A stretch of 64,000 nucleotides of DNA from an uncultured Actinomycetes bacterium. GTDB lineage: Bacteria > Actinomycetota > Acidimicrobiia > Acidimicrobiales > RAAP-2. The notes below the pieces were generated by a model, which saw only the letters and a list, made by a program, of their open reading frames with translations, was not told the DNA's origin and did not search any database. The stretch covers positions 186,001 to 250,000 of the forward strand of contig CAIOSJ010000021.1 in the NCBI GenBank assembly GCA_903860915.1, read 5' to 3'. Shown one piece after another: positions 9,092-17,904 of the stretch. A program made the translations under genes and the position numbers. Position 1 is the first letter of the stretch. Each line of letters begins with the position of its first letter.

Positions 9092-9777
9092 CCTCGCTTG
9101 GGCAGTGGAGATAGGTCGTTGTATCGCAGGACGCGATGCTTCTTCGAACGGAACTCAATTTCGGTCATCGAGCAATGCTCAATTCGAGGGCCTAAACGTG
9201 TTGCGGCTGATAAGCCCTGAGCCATTTTGAGAGCCTGCTCAATAACGCCACCGTGGGCCACCGCCACAATTAGGGAGTTGGGGTGTCGGTCGCACAATTC
9301 AGCGATTATCACTCGACAGCGCTCGTAGAATTCAATAAGTGATTCCCCCCCAGGTGCGCACCGCTGCGTCGGGTTGTCATCCCAATTTACGGCTGGGAAC
9401 CGCGCTGCGAACTCCGCCCACGTGAGCCCGTCACCTTCACCGACGCTGAGTTCGCAAAGATCGTGCTCCACGACGAGCGAAAGGTGCGACGGGAGGCTGC
9501 TGCGCAGAATTTCACTCGTTTGTTGGGCACGCGGCAGGGTCGAGGTATACAGGGCCGTCGCCTCGTCGAGTTCGCCGCTCATCGCGAGTCGTTCGGCCAA
9601 GGCGTTCGCTTGACGCCGCCCGAGATCGGTGAGCCCCCCGTCACCCCTTGGTCCTCCAGCCACTCCTCGCGCGTTGGCGTAGGACTCGCCATGACGAATG
9701 AGTAGGAGGCGAGTTCCCGAGACGGCCGGACCCCGTTGACGGAAACCCTCGGGAGGCAGCAGACCGTCGTCGCTCAC
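9088..9777 (-). CDS. histidine phosphatase family protein (phosphoglycerate-mutase fold)
   Basis: Phosphohydrolase of the branch-1 histidine phosphatase superfamily. The signature [10 protein letters not shown] places the catalytic phosphoacceptor histidine at residue 29; the second histidine is in [11 protein letters not shown] and the acid in the ELSVGEGDG segment. The GTG at 9777 is chosen because it overlaps the TGA of the upstream VWA gene (GTGA), leaving a 229-residue protein. Substrate unknown; broad-specificity phosphatases and cobalamin (CobC) or alpha-ribazole phosphatases share this fold. Coupling to the MoxR/VWA pair suggests co-expression rather than a role in sugar metabolism. 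Confidence 0.82.
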   Translation of the reverse strand: MSDDGLLPPEGFRQRGPAVSGTRLLLIRHGESYANARGVAGGPRGDGGLTDLGRRQANALAERLAMSGELDEATALYTSTLPRAQQTSEILRSSLPSHLSLVVEHDLCELSVGEGDGLTWAEFAARFPAVNWDDNPTQRCAPGGESLIEFYERCRVIIAELCDRHPNSLIVAVAHGGVIEQALKMAQGLSAATRLGPRIEHCSMTEIEFRSKKHRVLRYNDLSPLPKRG

Positions 9778-10829
9778 ATCAATCGTCCGACGAAAGCTTC
9801 TAATTGACGCAAAGTGCGACACTCGAGCACCTCGTCACAGTAGGGCTCGTACTGACCAATAATCGAGTCTCCCGAATTCCAGTAGCTCTGTGGCTCGGGA
9901 TTCAACCAGTACACGGCCTTCGCTCGCAGACCAATATCGGCAATCAGCTCGGCATTGGCCTGGTGATAATTATTACGAGCGTCGCCCAAAATCAATACTG
10001 CGGTCCGCTTGTTGATGTCTCGAGCGAAACGCTCGTGAAAACTCAAAAAAGCTCGACCGTAGTCACTGTGGCCATCGAAGGCAATGACGTCCGCTTCGGC
10101 GTTGATGCGCGCCACGGCCTCTTTGGGATCGTCGGTTCCCTCAAAGAGGCGGGTGACCTCGTCGAGGCCGTCAACAAATACAAAACTACGAACTTTTGAG
10201 AACTGGGAACTCAGCGCATGCACCAAGAGCAGGGTGAATCGAGCGAAGGACGCTACCGACCCAGAGATATCAGCGATAACAACGATCTCTGGTTTGGCTG
10301 GTCGCGGTGGCTTAAAGCGCAAATCAATCGGCACTCCCCCGGTGGACAAGCTCCGTCGCACCGTATGACGCAGGTCCACCGGACCCCGGCGCTTCATGCG
10401 CCGTTTTCGGGCGAGGCGAACGGCCAATTTACGGCTGAGCGGGCGCAGGGCTCGTTCCAATTGCAACATTTCATCACGATTGGCGTGCATAACATCGAGG
10501 TCTTCAGGCAGGGGTTTGCGAACTGATTTCGCCAGTGCTTCCGCGCCACGATCTTCCACTAAACGTTCGCGAATCTCTTTTTCGATGGCGGCCTTCAGCA
10601 TGTCGATGCGCGCCAGAACTTCCGCTCGGGCTAGTTGTCGCTCGAGAACGTCGCCGGCGTCCTGTCCAGGATTTCGCGCGTCAATGAGTTGCTCGGTCAA
10701 TTTATCCAGTTCGAGATTTCGTAGCGTTCGATAGAGGTAGTAGGTGCCACCCACGGGGCGACCGGGCTCCATGCCGGCGTAGCGGGTTACCGCCTCCGAA
10801 GCCCCCCTCGCGAATCCCCGAAGCGTCAC
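9774..10829 (-). pseudogene. CoxE-like VWA protein, C-terminal part after a frameshift
   Basis: C-terminal portion of a VWA-containing CoxE-family protein. This frame carries EAVTRYAGMEPGRPVGGT, a basic helical middle region, a VWA metal-ion-dependent adhesion site DISGS (IADISGSVASF), GHSDYGRAF and the family's LGDARNNY motif. It lacks an initiation context. The family sequence continues directly from the N-terminal part in the other frame at a run of six C (10802-10807, plus strand). With one fewer base in that run the two parts would join as GIREGASEAVTRYAG, a normal family sequence of about 480 residues. The frame is open upstream to 10982, and an internal ATG exists at 10772. Either a true frameshift, slippage, or a sequencing error. 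Confidence 0.75.
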
Positions 10830-11226
10830 CGTCGCGCAGCGCTCGAAACAGGAGTTGAGCAAGTTCGTCGGCCGACATTGTGGTCGAACCTCCACCACCC
10901 ATACCCTTGGACTGTCCGGCACCACGCAGCCCCGAGCCCTCCGGAGAATCCTTCTTTCCCTCCTCGGACTCTTCGTCAGCACTGAGTTCCAGCAACTCCT
11001 CGGGGGTCATACTTCTCGTCGCAAAAAAGATGTCGAAGGCCGTATAAAAGAGCGGCAGGTGATCACCATTTTTAACCATGGTGGCGGCCAACGACGCGCG
11101 CAACATCGGGCGATTTGATATATCAATCGCCGTAATTGCCCGCGCCGCGTCCACGTGTTCGCTCATGGACACTGGTATGCCCGCGGCGCGAAGTTCGCCG
11201 ACAAAATCTCCCAGAACGTTAAGCAA
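10702..11226 (-). pseudogene. CoxE-like VWA protein, N-terminal part before the frameshift
   Basis: N-terminal portion of the same CoxE-family protein. It reads NVLGDFVGELRAAGIPVSM, RAITAIDISNRPMLRASLAATMVKNGDHLPLFYTAFDIFF, an acidic-glycine linker (EESEEGKKDSPEGSG, MGGGGS), then LLFRALRDGDASGIRE, after which it goes out of frame at the six-base homopolymer 10802-10807 and ends in non-family sequence at 10702. The TTG at 11226, just inside the end of the MoxR gene, is the most likely start; other starts further into the MoxR gene are less plausible. In Cox systems MoxR/CoxD and CoxE act together in maturing Mo/Cu CO dehydrogenase; no such target gene is in the window. Confidence 0.72.
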
Positions 11227-12166
11227 CGGGCTTCTTTCGACCGAGTAGTTCCTTCGTCGCTCGTTCAATGTCGGACTGATACTTCAGCAAGATGTGCAGC
11301 GTGGCAGCTGCGTCATCGTCGCCGATCTCCTCACGGCCAAGCACCACTAGGGTGCGCGCCCAGTCGAGGGTCTCCGATACCGATGGCGCCTTCTTCAGGT
11401 CCAATTGACGCAACGAACGCACGACCTGGGCAATCTGCTCCGCCAGTGCGACCGAAATGCCGGGCACACGAGACAGAATGATGTCGCGCTCACGCTCGAC
11501 GTCGGGGTAACCGACGTAGAGGTAGAGGCAGCGCCGCTTCAAAGCTTCCGACAGCTCGCGGGTGTTGTTTGACGTCAAAAAGACCATGGGAATCTGCGAG
11601 GCTCGCATGGTGCCGAGCTCGGGAATAGAGACTTGGTACTCCGACAAGATTTCCAGCAGCAGGGCTTCCGTCTCGAGTTCAACTCGGTCAATTTCGTCAA
11701 TCAGGAGAACGACCGGATCGGTGGCCCGAATTGCTTCAAGCAACGGGCGCTCAAGGAGAAACTCTTCGGCGAAGATATCGTCTTCGAGGGCGTTCCAGTC
11801 CTCGGCCGACTGACCTTCACCGCGTCCGGCCTGGATGCGCAGTAACTGCTTGCGGTAATTCCATTCGTAGAGGGCCTTCGACTCGTCGAGACCTTCGTAG
11901 CACTGCAGTCGAATCATCCGAGAGTTTGTGGCGTCGGCCACGGCCTTTGCGAGGGCGGTCTTGCCCGTTCCCGCCGGACCCTCAACGAGGACTGGCTTGG
12001 CCAGCCGGTCGGCCAAAAAGACGACCGAGGCGATGGCCTCGTCACTCAAATAGTCGTACTGAGCCAGGCGGGACATGACGTCCTCGGTGGACTCAAAACG
12101 AATGGGCGGCGTCTCAGCCAAGCCCAGTCGGTCAGCTAATTCCTTGCGTGGATCAATCGCACTCAT
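11219..12166 (-). CDS. MoxR-family AAA+ ATPase (CoxD-like)
   Basis: AAA+ chaperone-type ATPase of the MoxR family. From the ATG at 12166 the protein has 315 residues with Walker A GPAGTGKT (63-70), Walker B VVLLIDEID (152-160), sensor 1 in FLTSNN and the arginine finger region EALKRRCLYLYVGYPD. The start is set by AAAGGGA upstream and by the ATGA overlap with the proA stop. MoxR ATPases typically work with a VWA protein encoded next door, here the CoxE-like gene that it overlaps by a few bases. The client metalloenzyme is not in the window. The pair is inserted between proA and nadD. Confidence 0.88.
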   Translation of the reverse strand: MSAIDPRKELADRLGLAETPPIRFESTEDVMSRLAQYDYLSDEAIASVVFLADRLAKPVLVEGPAGTGKTALAKAVADATNSRMIRLQCYEGLDESKALYEWNYRKQLLRIQAGRGEGQSAEDWNALEDDIFAEEFLLERPLLEAIRATDPVVLLIDEIDRVELETEALLLEILSEYQVSIPELGTMRASQIPMVFLTSNNTRELSEALKRRCLYLYVGYPDVERERDIILSRVPGISVALAEQIAQVVRSLRQLDLKKAPSVSETLDWARTLVVLGREEIGDDDAAATLHILLKYQSDIERATKELLGRKKPVA

Positions 12167-13398
12167 CGAATATGTCCCTTTCCTCGAACGACCCACTTTA
12201 GACAGGTCAGCTCACGTACTCCCATCGGCCCTCGCGCGTGGAGTTTTTGTGTGGAAATTCCGACCTCACCGCCCAGACCTAACTCGCCACCGTCGACGAA
12301 GCGCGTCGAAGCGTTCACCACCACGGCAGCTGCATCAACGCGGCGCACCCAGGCGTCCGCGGCAAGCGCATCGCTCGTCACGATGGCTTCCGAGTGTCCA
12401 CTGCCGTAGCGCGCGACGTGCTCAATGGCCTCATCGAGCGATTCGACCACCGCCACGGCCAGCACGAGGTCGAGGAATTCATTTTCAAAATCCGCCGTCT
12501 CAGCTCTTCGCGCGCTGGTCAAAATCCGACCCGCTCGTTCGTCGACCCTCAATTCCACTGTGCCGAGCAGCGCGGCCAGAGCGGGAAGAAATTCGTCGGC
12601 CACGGCGGCGTGGACGAGCAAGGTCTCGGCAGCGTTACAAACTCCTGGACGCGACACCTTGGCGTTCTCCACGATGGCTAGCGCCATTTCGAGATCGGCG
12701 CTGGCGTCGACGTAGACGTGACAATTGCCGTCCCCGTCAATCACGTAGGGCACGGTGGCAGTTCGCTTCATCGCCGCGATCAAGCTGGGACCGCCACGAG
12801 GGATCAGGCAGTCAATACTTTCATCAAGCCGCATGAAGGCCTCGGCCACCTCGTGGGATGTATCGGTCACCAGAGCAACCGAGTCTGGCGGGAGACCAAC
12901 CGAACGCAGGGCCCGATGCCAGAGACTCACGAGAACCTGATTAGTGCGCAGCGCACTGGACGATCCTCTCAGGAAGGCGGCGTTACCACTCTTTATGCAA
13001 AGACCCGCCACGTCACAGGTGACGTTGGGTCGGTTCTCGTAGATGACCCCAACGACGCCCAGGGGTACGCGTCGCTTCGAGACTTCGAGCCCGTTGGGGC
13101 GAACCGAGTGTTCCACCTCCTCGCCCAAGGGATCGGGCAGGGCCGCCACTGTCCGCAGGGCCTCGGCCATAGAGGCAATGCGCGCAGCCGTGAGCAGCAG
13201 ACGGTCACGTCCTGGACCATCGTCGTCGAAGGCCTCGACGTCGAGTTGGTTCGCACTCAGTATCTCGGATTCTGCGACGCTCAGGGCGTCGGCCACGTAG
13301 AGCAGGACAGCGTTACGGACCTCGTGTGACGCCGTGGCCAATAGACGACTAGCCGCGGCAACGGCTCGACCCTGCGACGCAACGTTGTAGCCGGACAT
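12163..13398 (-). CDS. proA: gamma-glutamyl phosphate reductase
   Basis: Second enzyme of proline synthesis: NADPH reduction of gamma-glutamyl phosphate to glutamate semialdehyde. 411 residues, the usual length, with the aldehyde-dehydrogenase-like fold. The catalytic cysteine C254 lies in RPGVCNAAETLLVH; other signatures are VIYENRPNVTCD and SGNAAFLRGSS. It follows proB by 23 bases and its TGA overlaps the MoxR ATG, so the whole obg-proB-proA-MoxR series may be one transcript. Confidence 0.96.
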   Translation of the reverse strand: MSGYNVASQGRAVAAASRLLATASHEVRNAVLLYVADALSVAESEILSANQLDVEAFDDDGPGRDRLLLTAARIASMAEALRTVAALPDPLGEEVEHSVRPNGLEVSKRRVPLGVVGVIYENRPNVTCDVAGLCIKSGNAAFLRGSSSALRTNQVLVSLWHRALRSVGLPPDSVALVTDTSHEVAEAFMRLDESIDCLIPRGGPSLIAAMKRTATVPYVIDGDGNCHVYVDASADLEMALAIVENAKVSRPGVCNAAETLLVHAAVADEFLPALAALLGTVELRVDERAGRILTSARRAETADFENEFLDLVLAVAVVESLDEAIEHVARYGSGHSEAIVTSDALAADAWVRRVDAAAVVVNASTRFVDGGELGLGGEVGISTQKLHARGPMGVRELTCLKWVVRGKGHIR

Positions 13399-13421
13399 GG
13401 AAAAAGAGTAGCGGTCGCCAG

Positions 13422-14495
13422 CTAGGACCGGAGCAGGACCACGAGGTCGTCACGGTGAATAACGACCTCTTCGCCATCCAACCAATTCGCGGCCGCAGTT
13501 CTCACGAGACCCTTCGCGACCAGTCGAGCGTGTCCGTCGACCACCTCAACTGCGTCGCCACTGTCGAAAGTGCCATCAACGTGATCCACGCCGACGCGCA
13601 GAAGGCTACGGCCTTCGTTGATCAGTGCCCTAGCGGCGCCGGCGTTAATGCGCAGTTGTCCTCTCGTGGGCAGTGCAAACGCGATCCACGCTTTTCGCGC
13701 ACCCATTTTTTCCGACCGCTCGTGAAAGAGAGTTCCAAAAGTTCGCTCGCTACGTTCCACCGACCGCACGACGGCATTATCAGCCCGTGAGGGGGCGATT
13801 ACTACCGACACCCCAGCCCAGGTTGCGATGCGAGCAGCAGCCAATTTCGACGCCATTCCCCCACTACCGACCACGGAAGATGACGAACCGGCGAGGGATT
13901 CCAGCTCGGTGTCAATCGCCCGAACCTCTTCGATCAGCGTTGCCGACGAATCGAGATGCGGGTCGGCCGTTAAAAGCCCCAGCGTGTCGGTGAGTAAAAC
14001 CAACCGTTCCGCCCCCACTAGGTTCGCCACCAGGGCCGCGATACGGTCATTGTCACCAAAACGAATTTCTTCATTCGCGACGGCGTCGTTCTCATTCACG
14101 ATGGGAACCACCCCGAGTTCAAACAGGGCCTCGACCGTGCCACGTGCACGCAGGTACTGACCCCGGTGCGCAAAGTCCAGGGGGGCCAGCAAGACCTGAC
14201 CAACCGTCGTAGCGCTAGCGGAAAAGGCCTCGGCCCAGGCAGCCATCAAAAGAGGCTGACCCACGGCGGCTACGGCCTGCAAGGTACGAAGATCGCTCGG
14301 TCGGCTCAAGCCACCACCAGCGGCGCTCCAACCAGCCGTAATCGCCCCCGAGGTAACCAGGACGACGCGCCAGCCACGAGTGTGTAAATCTGCCACGCCC
14401 GTCGCAACTGCGGCCAGAGCCGCGCTGTCAATCGCGCCATCGGCAGTGGTCACCGACGACGTGCCAACTTTTACAACGACGGTCTTAGTCGTCAC
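13422..14495 (-). CDS. proB: glutamate 5-kinase
   Basis: First enzyme of proline synthesis. The 357-residue product has the amino-acid-kinase domain (VVVKVGTSSVT, VTSGAITAG, VNENDAVANEEIRFGDND) and a C-terminal PUA domain (about 265-350, GQLRINAGAARAL ... DGHARLVAKGL). I choose the GTG at 14495, which has GAGGACGAGGG just upstream and overlaps the obg stop by 11 bases; an ATG at 14510 would overlap by five codons more. Proline feedback control is known for the enzyme family; nothing in the sequence speaks for or against it here. Confidence 0.95.
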   Translation of the reverse strand: MTTKTVVVKVGTSSVTTADGAIDSAALAAVATGVADLHTRGWRVVLVTSGAITAGWSAAGGGLSRPSDLRTLQAVAAVGQPLLMAAWAEAFSASATTVGQVLLAPLDFAHRGQYLRARGTVEALFELGVVPIVNENDAVANEEIRFGDNDRIAALVANLVGAERLVLLTDTLGLLTADPHLDSSATLIEEVRAIDTELESLAGSSSSVVGSGGMASKLAAARIATWAGVSVVIAPSRADNAVVRSVERSERTFGTLFHERSEKMGARKAWIAFALPTRGQLRINAGAARALINEGRSLLRVGVDHVDGTFDSGDAVEVVDGHARLVAKGLVRTAAANWLDGEEVVIHRDDLVVLLRS

Positions 14496-15870
14496 TGCCC
14501 TCGTCCTCATCGTTATCGTCAACCTCGCCGCCCAGACGTCCACTACGTGCTAAACGCTCGCGGCGCGTCGTTCGGTGGTGCTCTCCACGATCCAGGCCGA
14601 AGCCCGCCTGGTCCCGCCACCACTCGAGGGTCAAGGGTCCGACGGTTACGACGTCACCGTCTCGTACTCCGGCGCGCGACAACAGACGGTCGACGCCCAA
14701 AGCCTTAAGTCGGCTCGTGACTTCCGACAGGGCCTGATCATCAGTGAGGTCCTGAAAGCGCACCGCCCGAAGAGCGGGTCGGCCCAAAACTTGCCACACC
14801 CCGTATACGTCTTTCTCTACGTGAATTTCGTCGGGAATCGGCTTATGGACCACGATTTCGTAAATGAGATTCGCAGCCTCGGTGGCGCGAGCATCCGTCA
14901 CCAAGCTGGCGAGCTCACTCACGAGCCGATCCACGCCTTCGCCCGTGATCGACGACAAGGGAAAGTCGATGCCCTCGAGAGATTCGGCGATATCGCTGCG
15001 GGCACCGACCACGATGCGTGGTCGTTCTAGGAGGTCGGCTTGGTAGTCGCCGAGCTCGCGTAACAAGATAGTTTCTTGTTCAGCGGGGGTGAGCATCGCC
15101 GTGGGCGCGGTGTCGAGCAACACGCAGAGCACTCGAGCGCGTTCCACGTGACGCAAGAAGTCGTGACCGAGACCTCGACCCTCGGCGGCTCCTTCAATGA
15201 GCCCTGGGATGTCCGCCATCACGAACTCCGTCGCGTCTCCCGGTCGCCCACGTCGTGTGCCGACGCGAACTACTCCGAGATTCGGAACGAGGGTCGTGAA
15301 AGGGTAGTCAGCAATCTTGGGTCGAGCTGCTGAGACGCGGGCGATCAGGGTGGACTTGCCGACATTAGGGAAACCGATTAGCGCCACGTCAGCTTGCAAT
15401 TTAAGTTCGAGGTTCAACCAGAATTCGGCCCCGGACTCCCCCTGTTCGGCGAAGGCTGGGGCCCGACGTCGGTTCGACAAAAAGCGGTTATTACCCTGGC
15501 CGCCTAGACCACCCTCGGCAGCGAGCCACTTGTCGCCAGGCCCGGTGAGATCGACCAGGAGCTCACCCTCGGCAGAGAATATTTGGGTGCCGACCGGTAC
15601 GTAGACCGTGATGTCCTTACCCCGAGAGCCGTGTTGGCGTTTGGAGGTGCCGTGTTCGCCGTCGGTGCCACGTCGAAAGGGGTGGTCCCGAAAACCCAGC
15701 AACGAGGCCACGTTGGGGTCTGCGACGACCCACACGTCGCCGCCACGACCGCCGTCACCACCGTCGGGCCCGCCTTTAGCAACGTGCGCCTCGCGGCGAA
15801 AACTCACGCAGCCGGCACCGCCATCACCCGCTTTGGCGTGCAGTTGGGCCGAATCGACAAATGATGACAT
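14485..15870 (-). CDS. obg: Obg/CgtA GTPase
   Basis: Essential GTPase acting in 50S ribosome assembly and stress response. 461 residues from the ATG at 15870: glycine-rich OBG domain (1-158; KGGPDGGDGGRGGD), G domain with G1 GFPNVGKST (166-174), G3 DIPGLIEGAAEGRG and a VGARSD G4 element, and the C-terminal OCT domain (about 350-430), followed by an acidic tail (EVDDNDEDEGSDD). A GTG six bases upstream is less likely because the GTAGGA ribosome site would touch it. Normally obg directly follows rpmA; here three unrelated genes separate them. Confidence 0.95.
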   Translation of the reverse strand: MSSFVDSAQLHAKAGDGGAGCVSFRREAHVAKGGPDGGDGGRGGDVWVVADPNVASLLGFRDHPFRRGTDGEHGTSKRQHGSRGKDITVYVPVGTQIFSAEGELLVDLTGPGDKWLAAEGGLGGQGNNRFLSNRRRAPAFAEQGESGAEFWLNLELKLQADVALIGFPNVGKSTLIARVSAARPKIADYPFTTLVPNLGVVRVGTRRGRPGDATEFVMADIPGLIEGAAEGRGLGHDFLRHVERARVLCVLLDTAPTAMLTPAEQETILLRELGDYQADLLERPRIVVGARSDIAESLEGIDFPLSSITGEGVDRLVSELASLVTDARATEAANLIYEIVVHKPIPDEIHVEKDVYGVWQVLGRPALRAVRFQDLTDDQALSEVTSRLKALGVDRLLSRAGVRDGDVVTVGPLTLEWWRDQAGFGLDRGEHHRTTRRERLARSGRLGGEVDDNDEDEGSDD

Positions 15871-15903
15871 GATCACATCCTACGAGACCTGCTCGACGAG
15901 TCC

Positions 15904-17274
15904 TTAGCCTCCCTGGCGCAGCGCTGAGAGAGCGGCCCGAAAGACTTCCCCGTGACGGGCAACCTGCTCGGGTGTGGTTTCTGGGCACATCAGAGCCATG
16001 TTGTGAAAAGGCGTCAAGATAACCCCACGATTAAGACAGTAGAGGTGGAGAAAATTCTCCAGGTCGGCATCACCGCTCGCTGCACTCTGGCCACCGTTTA
16101 CCGGAGCCGGAGAAGCAAAACGGTATTCGCAACGAGCACCGAGTTGACTCACGCTCCACGGGAGATCGAACTCGGCGATAGCCGCGCGAGTCTCTTCGGC
16201 AAAGCGCGTGGATAAAAGTTCCATACCTTCGAAGGCCGTGTCCGTCAAGACCTGACCCAGCACCGCCCGCATGGCCGCGCATGAAAGGGCGTTACCCGCC
16301 AAAGTTCCCCCCACCCCACCCACGTCAACGATGTCGGCGTCAGAACCCACCGCCTCGAGTACGCGGTCTGCGAGCTCGCTCGTCAGTCCGTACGCCCCAC
16401 AGGGAACGCCACCGCCCAGGGATTTGCCAATGGTGATGGCGTCAGGCCGAAGGCCCATGGAACGAGTTGCTCCGCCGGGCCCCGCTGAGAAGGTGTGGGT
16501 TTCATCAATGATGAGAAGACTCCCGGCCTCGTCACAGGCCTGGCGCAGGCCCTCGAGAAAACCGGGCTCCGGTAGAACAATGCCGATGTTGGTAAGCGCC
16601 GGCTCGGTCAGCACCGCAGCCACGTCGCCGTGAGCAAGAGCCGCTCGTACAGCGTCGAGATCATTGAACTCCACTACACGAGTGCTGGTCGCGGGGTCAA
16701 AAGCTGGTGCCACATTGCCCGGCCGGCTCGTCGCGTCTCCGTTTGGTGCCATGACGACAAAACTCTCGTCGACGGAACCGTGGTACGAGTAGTTAAAGAC
16801 CAGTATTTTGCTGCGTCCGGTTACGAGGCGCACCAGGCGCAGGAGCCAGCGATTCGCGTCAGTCGCCGACAGGGTGAAGCTCCACTTCTCGAGACCGAAA
16901 CGGCGCGTCAGCTCAGCAGCGACCCATTGTGCGTCGGGCGTCGGCATCATTGTCGTGACGCCACCATCAGCCACCACCCGTTGGGCCAACGCGGCACCGA
17001 GAGCTTCGGGTGAGTGCCCCGCCATAGCCCCGGTGTCACCGAGCGCAAAGTCAATGAGTTCATGACCATCGACGTCGATGATGACGGCGCCATGAGCCGC
17101 AGCGAAGGACAGAGGAAAGCCGCCCGCCCACTTGTTCATCCAGGTCATGGGCACCCGAGCAAAGAGATTGTGGGCCTCCTGATAAAGACGAGCCGACTCG
17201 GGATTTCTCGTCACGTACTGGGCCTCTTCGATTTCGAGTAACTCTCGTAAATGACTGCGATTAATGGGTTTCAT
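15904..17274 (-). CDS. class III PLP-dependent aminotransferase, HemL-like
   Basis: Fold-type I PLP enzyme of class III, 456 residues. The PLP lysine is K284 in ITIGKSLGGG and the cofactor-binding acid is D257 in IIDETHT; phosphate and pyridine contacts lie in LSATDANRW and NYSYHGSVDE. Overall it looks like the glutamate-1-semialdehyde aminomutase branch. However, it has an N-terminal extension (about 40 residues), and the canonical HemL gene usually lies with other haem genes, so a different amine or acid substrate is as likely. It lies 33 bases upstream of obg on the same strand and separates obg from rpmA. ATG start without a strong ribosome site. Confidence 0.8.
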   Translation of the reverse strand: MKPINRSHLRELLEIEEAQYVTRNPESARLYQEAHNLFARVPMTWMNKWAGGFPLSFAAAHGAVIIDVDGHELIDFALGDTGAMAGHSPEALGAALAQRVVADGGVTTMMPTPDAQWVAAELTRRFGLEKWSFTLSATDANRWLLRLVRLVTGRSKILVFNYSYHGSVDESFVVMAPNGDATSRPGNVAPAFDPATSTRVVEFNDLDAVRAALAHGDVAAVLTEPALTNIGIVLPEPGFLEGLRQACDEAGSLLIIDETHTFSAGPGGATRSMGLRPDAITIGKSLGGGVPCGAYGLTSELADRVLEAVGSDADIVDVGGVGGTLAGNALSCAAMRAVLGQVLTDTAFEGMELLSTRFAEETRAAIAEFDLPWSVSQLGARCEYRFASPAPVNGGQSAASGDADLENFLHLYCLNRGVILTPFHNMALMCPETTPEQVARHGEVFRAALSALRQGG

Positions 17275-17329
17275 GCTCTCCAGCGTAGGACGGGCCGAGA
17301 CCTCGTGGGAGGAGTTCTCCAGTGAATTA

Positions 17330-17402
17330 CCCTAATTATCAGGGGTTTCGGACTGGCACTCCAAGAAAATGGAAAAAATCCCCTAATAATCCGCGTTTTC
17401 GG
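17330..17402. repeat. imperfect direct repeats upstream of the HU gene
   Basis: Two 22-base copies at 17330-17351 (CCCTAATTATCAGGGGTTTC plus GG) and 17381-17402 (CCCTAATAATCCGCGTTTTC plus GG) agree at 18 positions and are offset by 51 bases, about five helical turns. They lie in the 203-base gap between the divergent aminotransferase and HU genes, 76-150 bases before the HU start. Position and phasing suggest a regulator-binding pair for one or both genes; the protein is unknown. Confidence 0.5.
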
Positions 17403-17477
17403 CTCGTATGAAGATAAAGATGTCTGTGGCGGCTGGGAAGACCCAGCCGACATCAACGACAAGTTAGGAGTCAGCCG

Positions 17478-17753
17478 GTGAACAAGACCGAGTTGGTAGA
17501 AGCAATTGTTGCAAAGACGGGCGCAAGCAAGGCCGGCGTCGGCGAGTTCCTCGCGACCCTCGAAGACGTCGTCACGACGAACGTCAAGAAGGGCGAGAAG
17601 GTCGTAATCACGGGCTTCCTCACCTTCGAGCGCGTCGACCGTAAGGCTCGCACCGCCCGCAACCCACAGACCGGCGAAGCAATTGCCGTCAAGGCTTCCA
17701 AGGCCGTCAAGGTCAAGGTCGGCACCGCTTTCAAGAACGCCGTCAAGGGTTAA
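17478..17753 (+). CDS. hup: nucleoid protein HU
   Basis: Histone-like DNA-bending protein. 91 residues starting MNKTELVEAIVAKTGASKAG, with the beta-arm DNA-contact motif ARNPQTGEAIAVKA and the conserved GFLTFERVDRKART. GTG start with TTAGGAG 8 bases upstream. It has none of the long lysine/alanine tail seen in mycobacterial HupB, so it is the short type. It is monocistronic: its own upstream region with direct repeats and a strong terminator right after the stop. Confidence 0.96.
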   Translation: MNKTELVEAIVAKTGASKAGVGEFLATLEDVVTTNVKKGEKVVITGFLTFERVDRKARTARNPQTGEAIAVKASKAVKVKVGTAFKNAVKG

Positions 17754-17767
17754 GCAGTTTTTGTTGT

Positions 17768-17807
17768 AAAAAAGACCCCCGGGGCTTCGGCCCCGGGGGT
17801 CTTTTTT
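17768..17807 (+). terminator. rho-independent terminator of HU gene
   Basis: A 12-base-pair GC-rich stem (GACCCCCGGGGC / GCCCCGGGGGTC, 17774-17801) with a TTCG tetraloop is followed by TTTTTT and preceded by AAAAAA. It starts 15 bases after the HU stop. The symmetric A and T tracts mean it would also terminate minus-strand transcripts. Confidence 0.93.
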
Positions 17808-17835
17808 CATTTGAAGCGAAATTCGATGGGCCACC

Positions 17836-17884
17836 TTCGCCCAAGGTAATCACGGCCGTGGTTACCCCACAGCCATTGGGCGAA
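17836..17884. repeat. nested double dyad between HU terminator and VOC gene
   Basis: Outer arms TTCGCCCAA (17836-17844) and TTGGGCGAA (17876-17884) are perfect inverted copies. Inside them lies a second dyad, GGTAATCACGG (17845-17855) and CCGTGGTTACC (17856-17866), contiguous with one mismatch. The two hairpins are stacked head to tail. There is no T tract, so it is not a standard terminator; it may be a stabilising 3' structure of the minus-strand VOC mRNA or a protein site. Confidence 0.55.
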
Positions 17885-17904
17885 GTTCCTCGCCTCAGCC
17901 CGAC

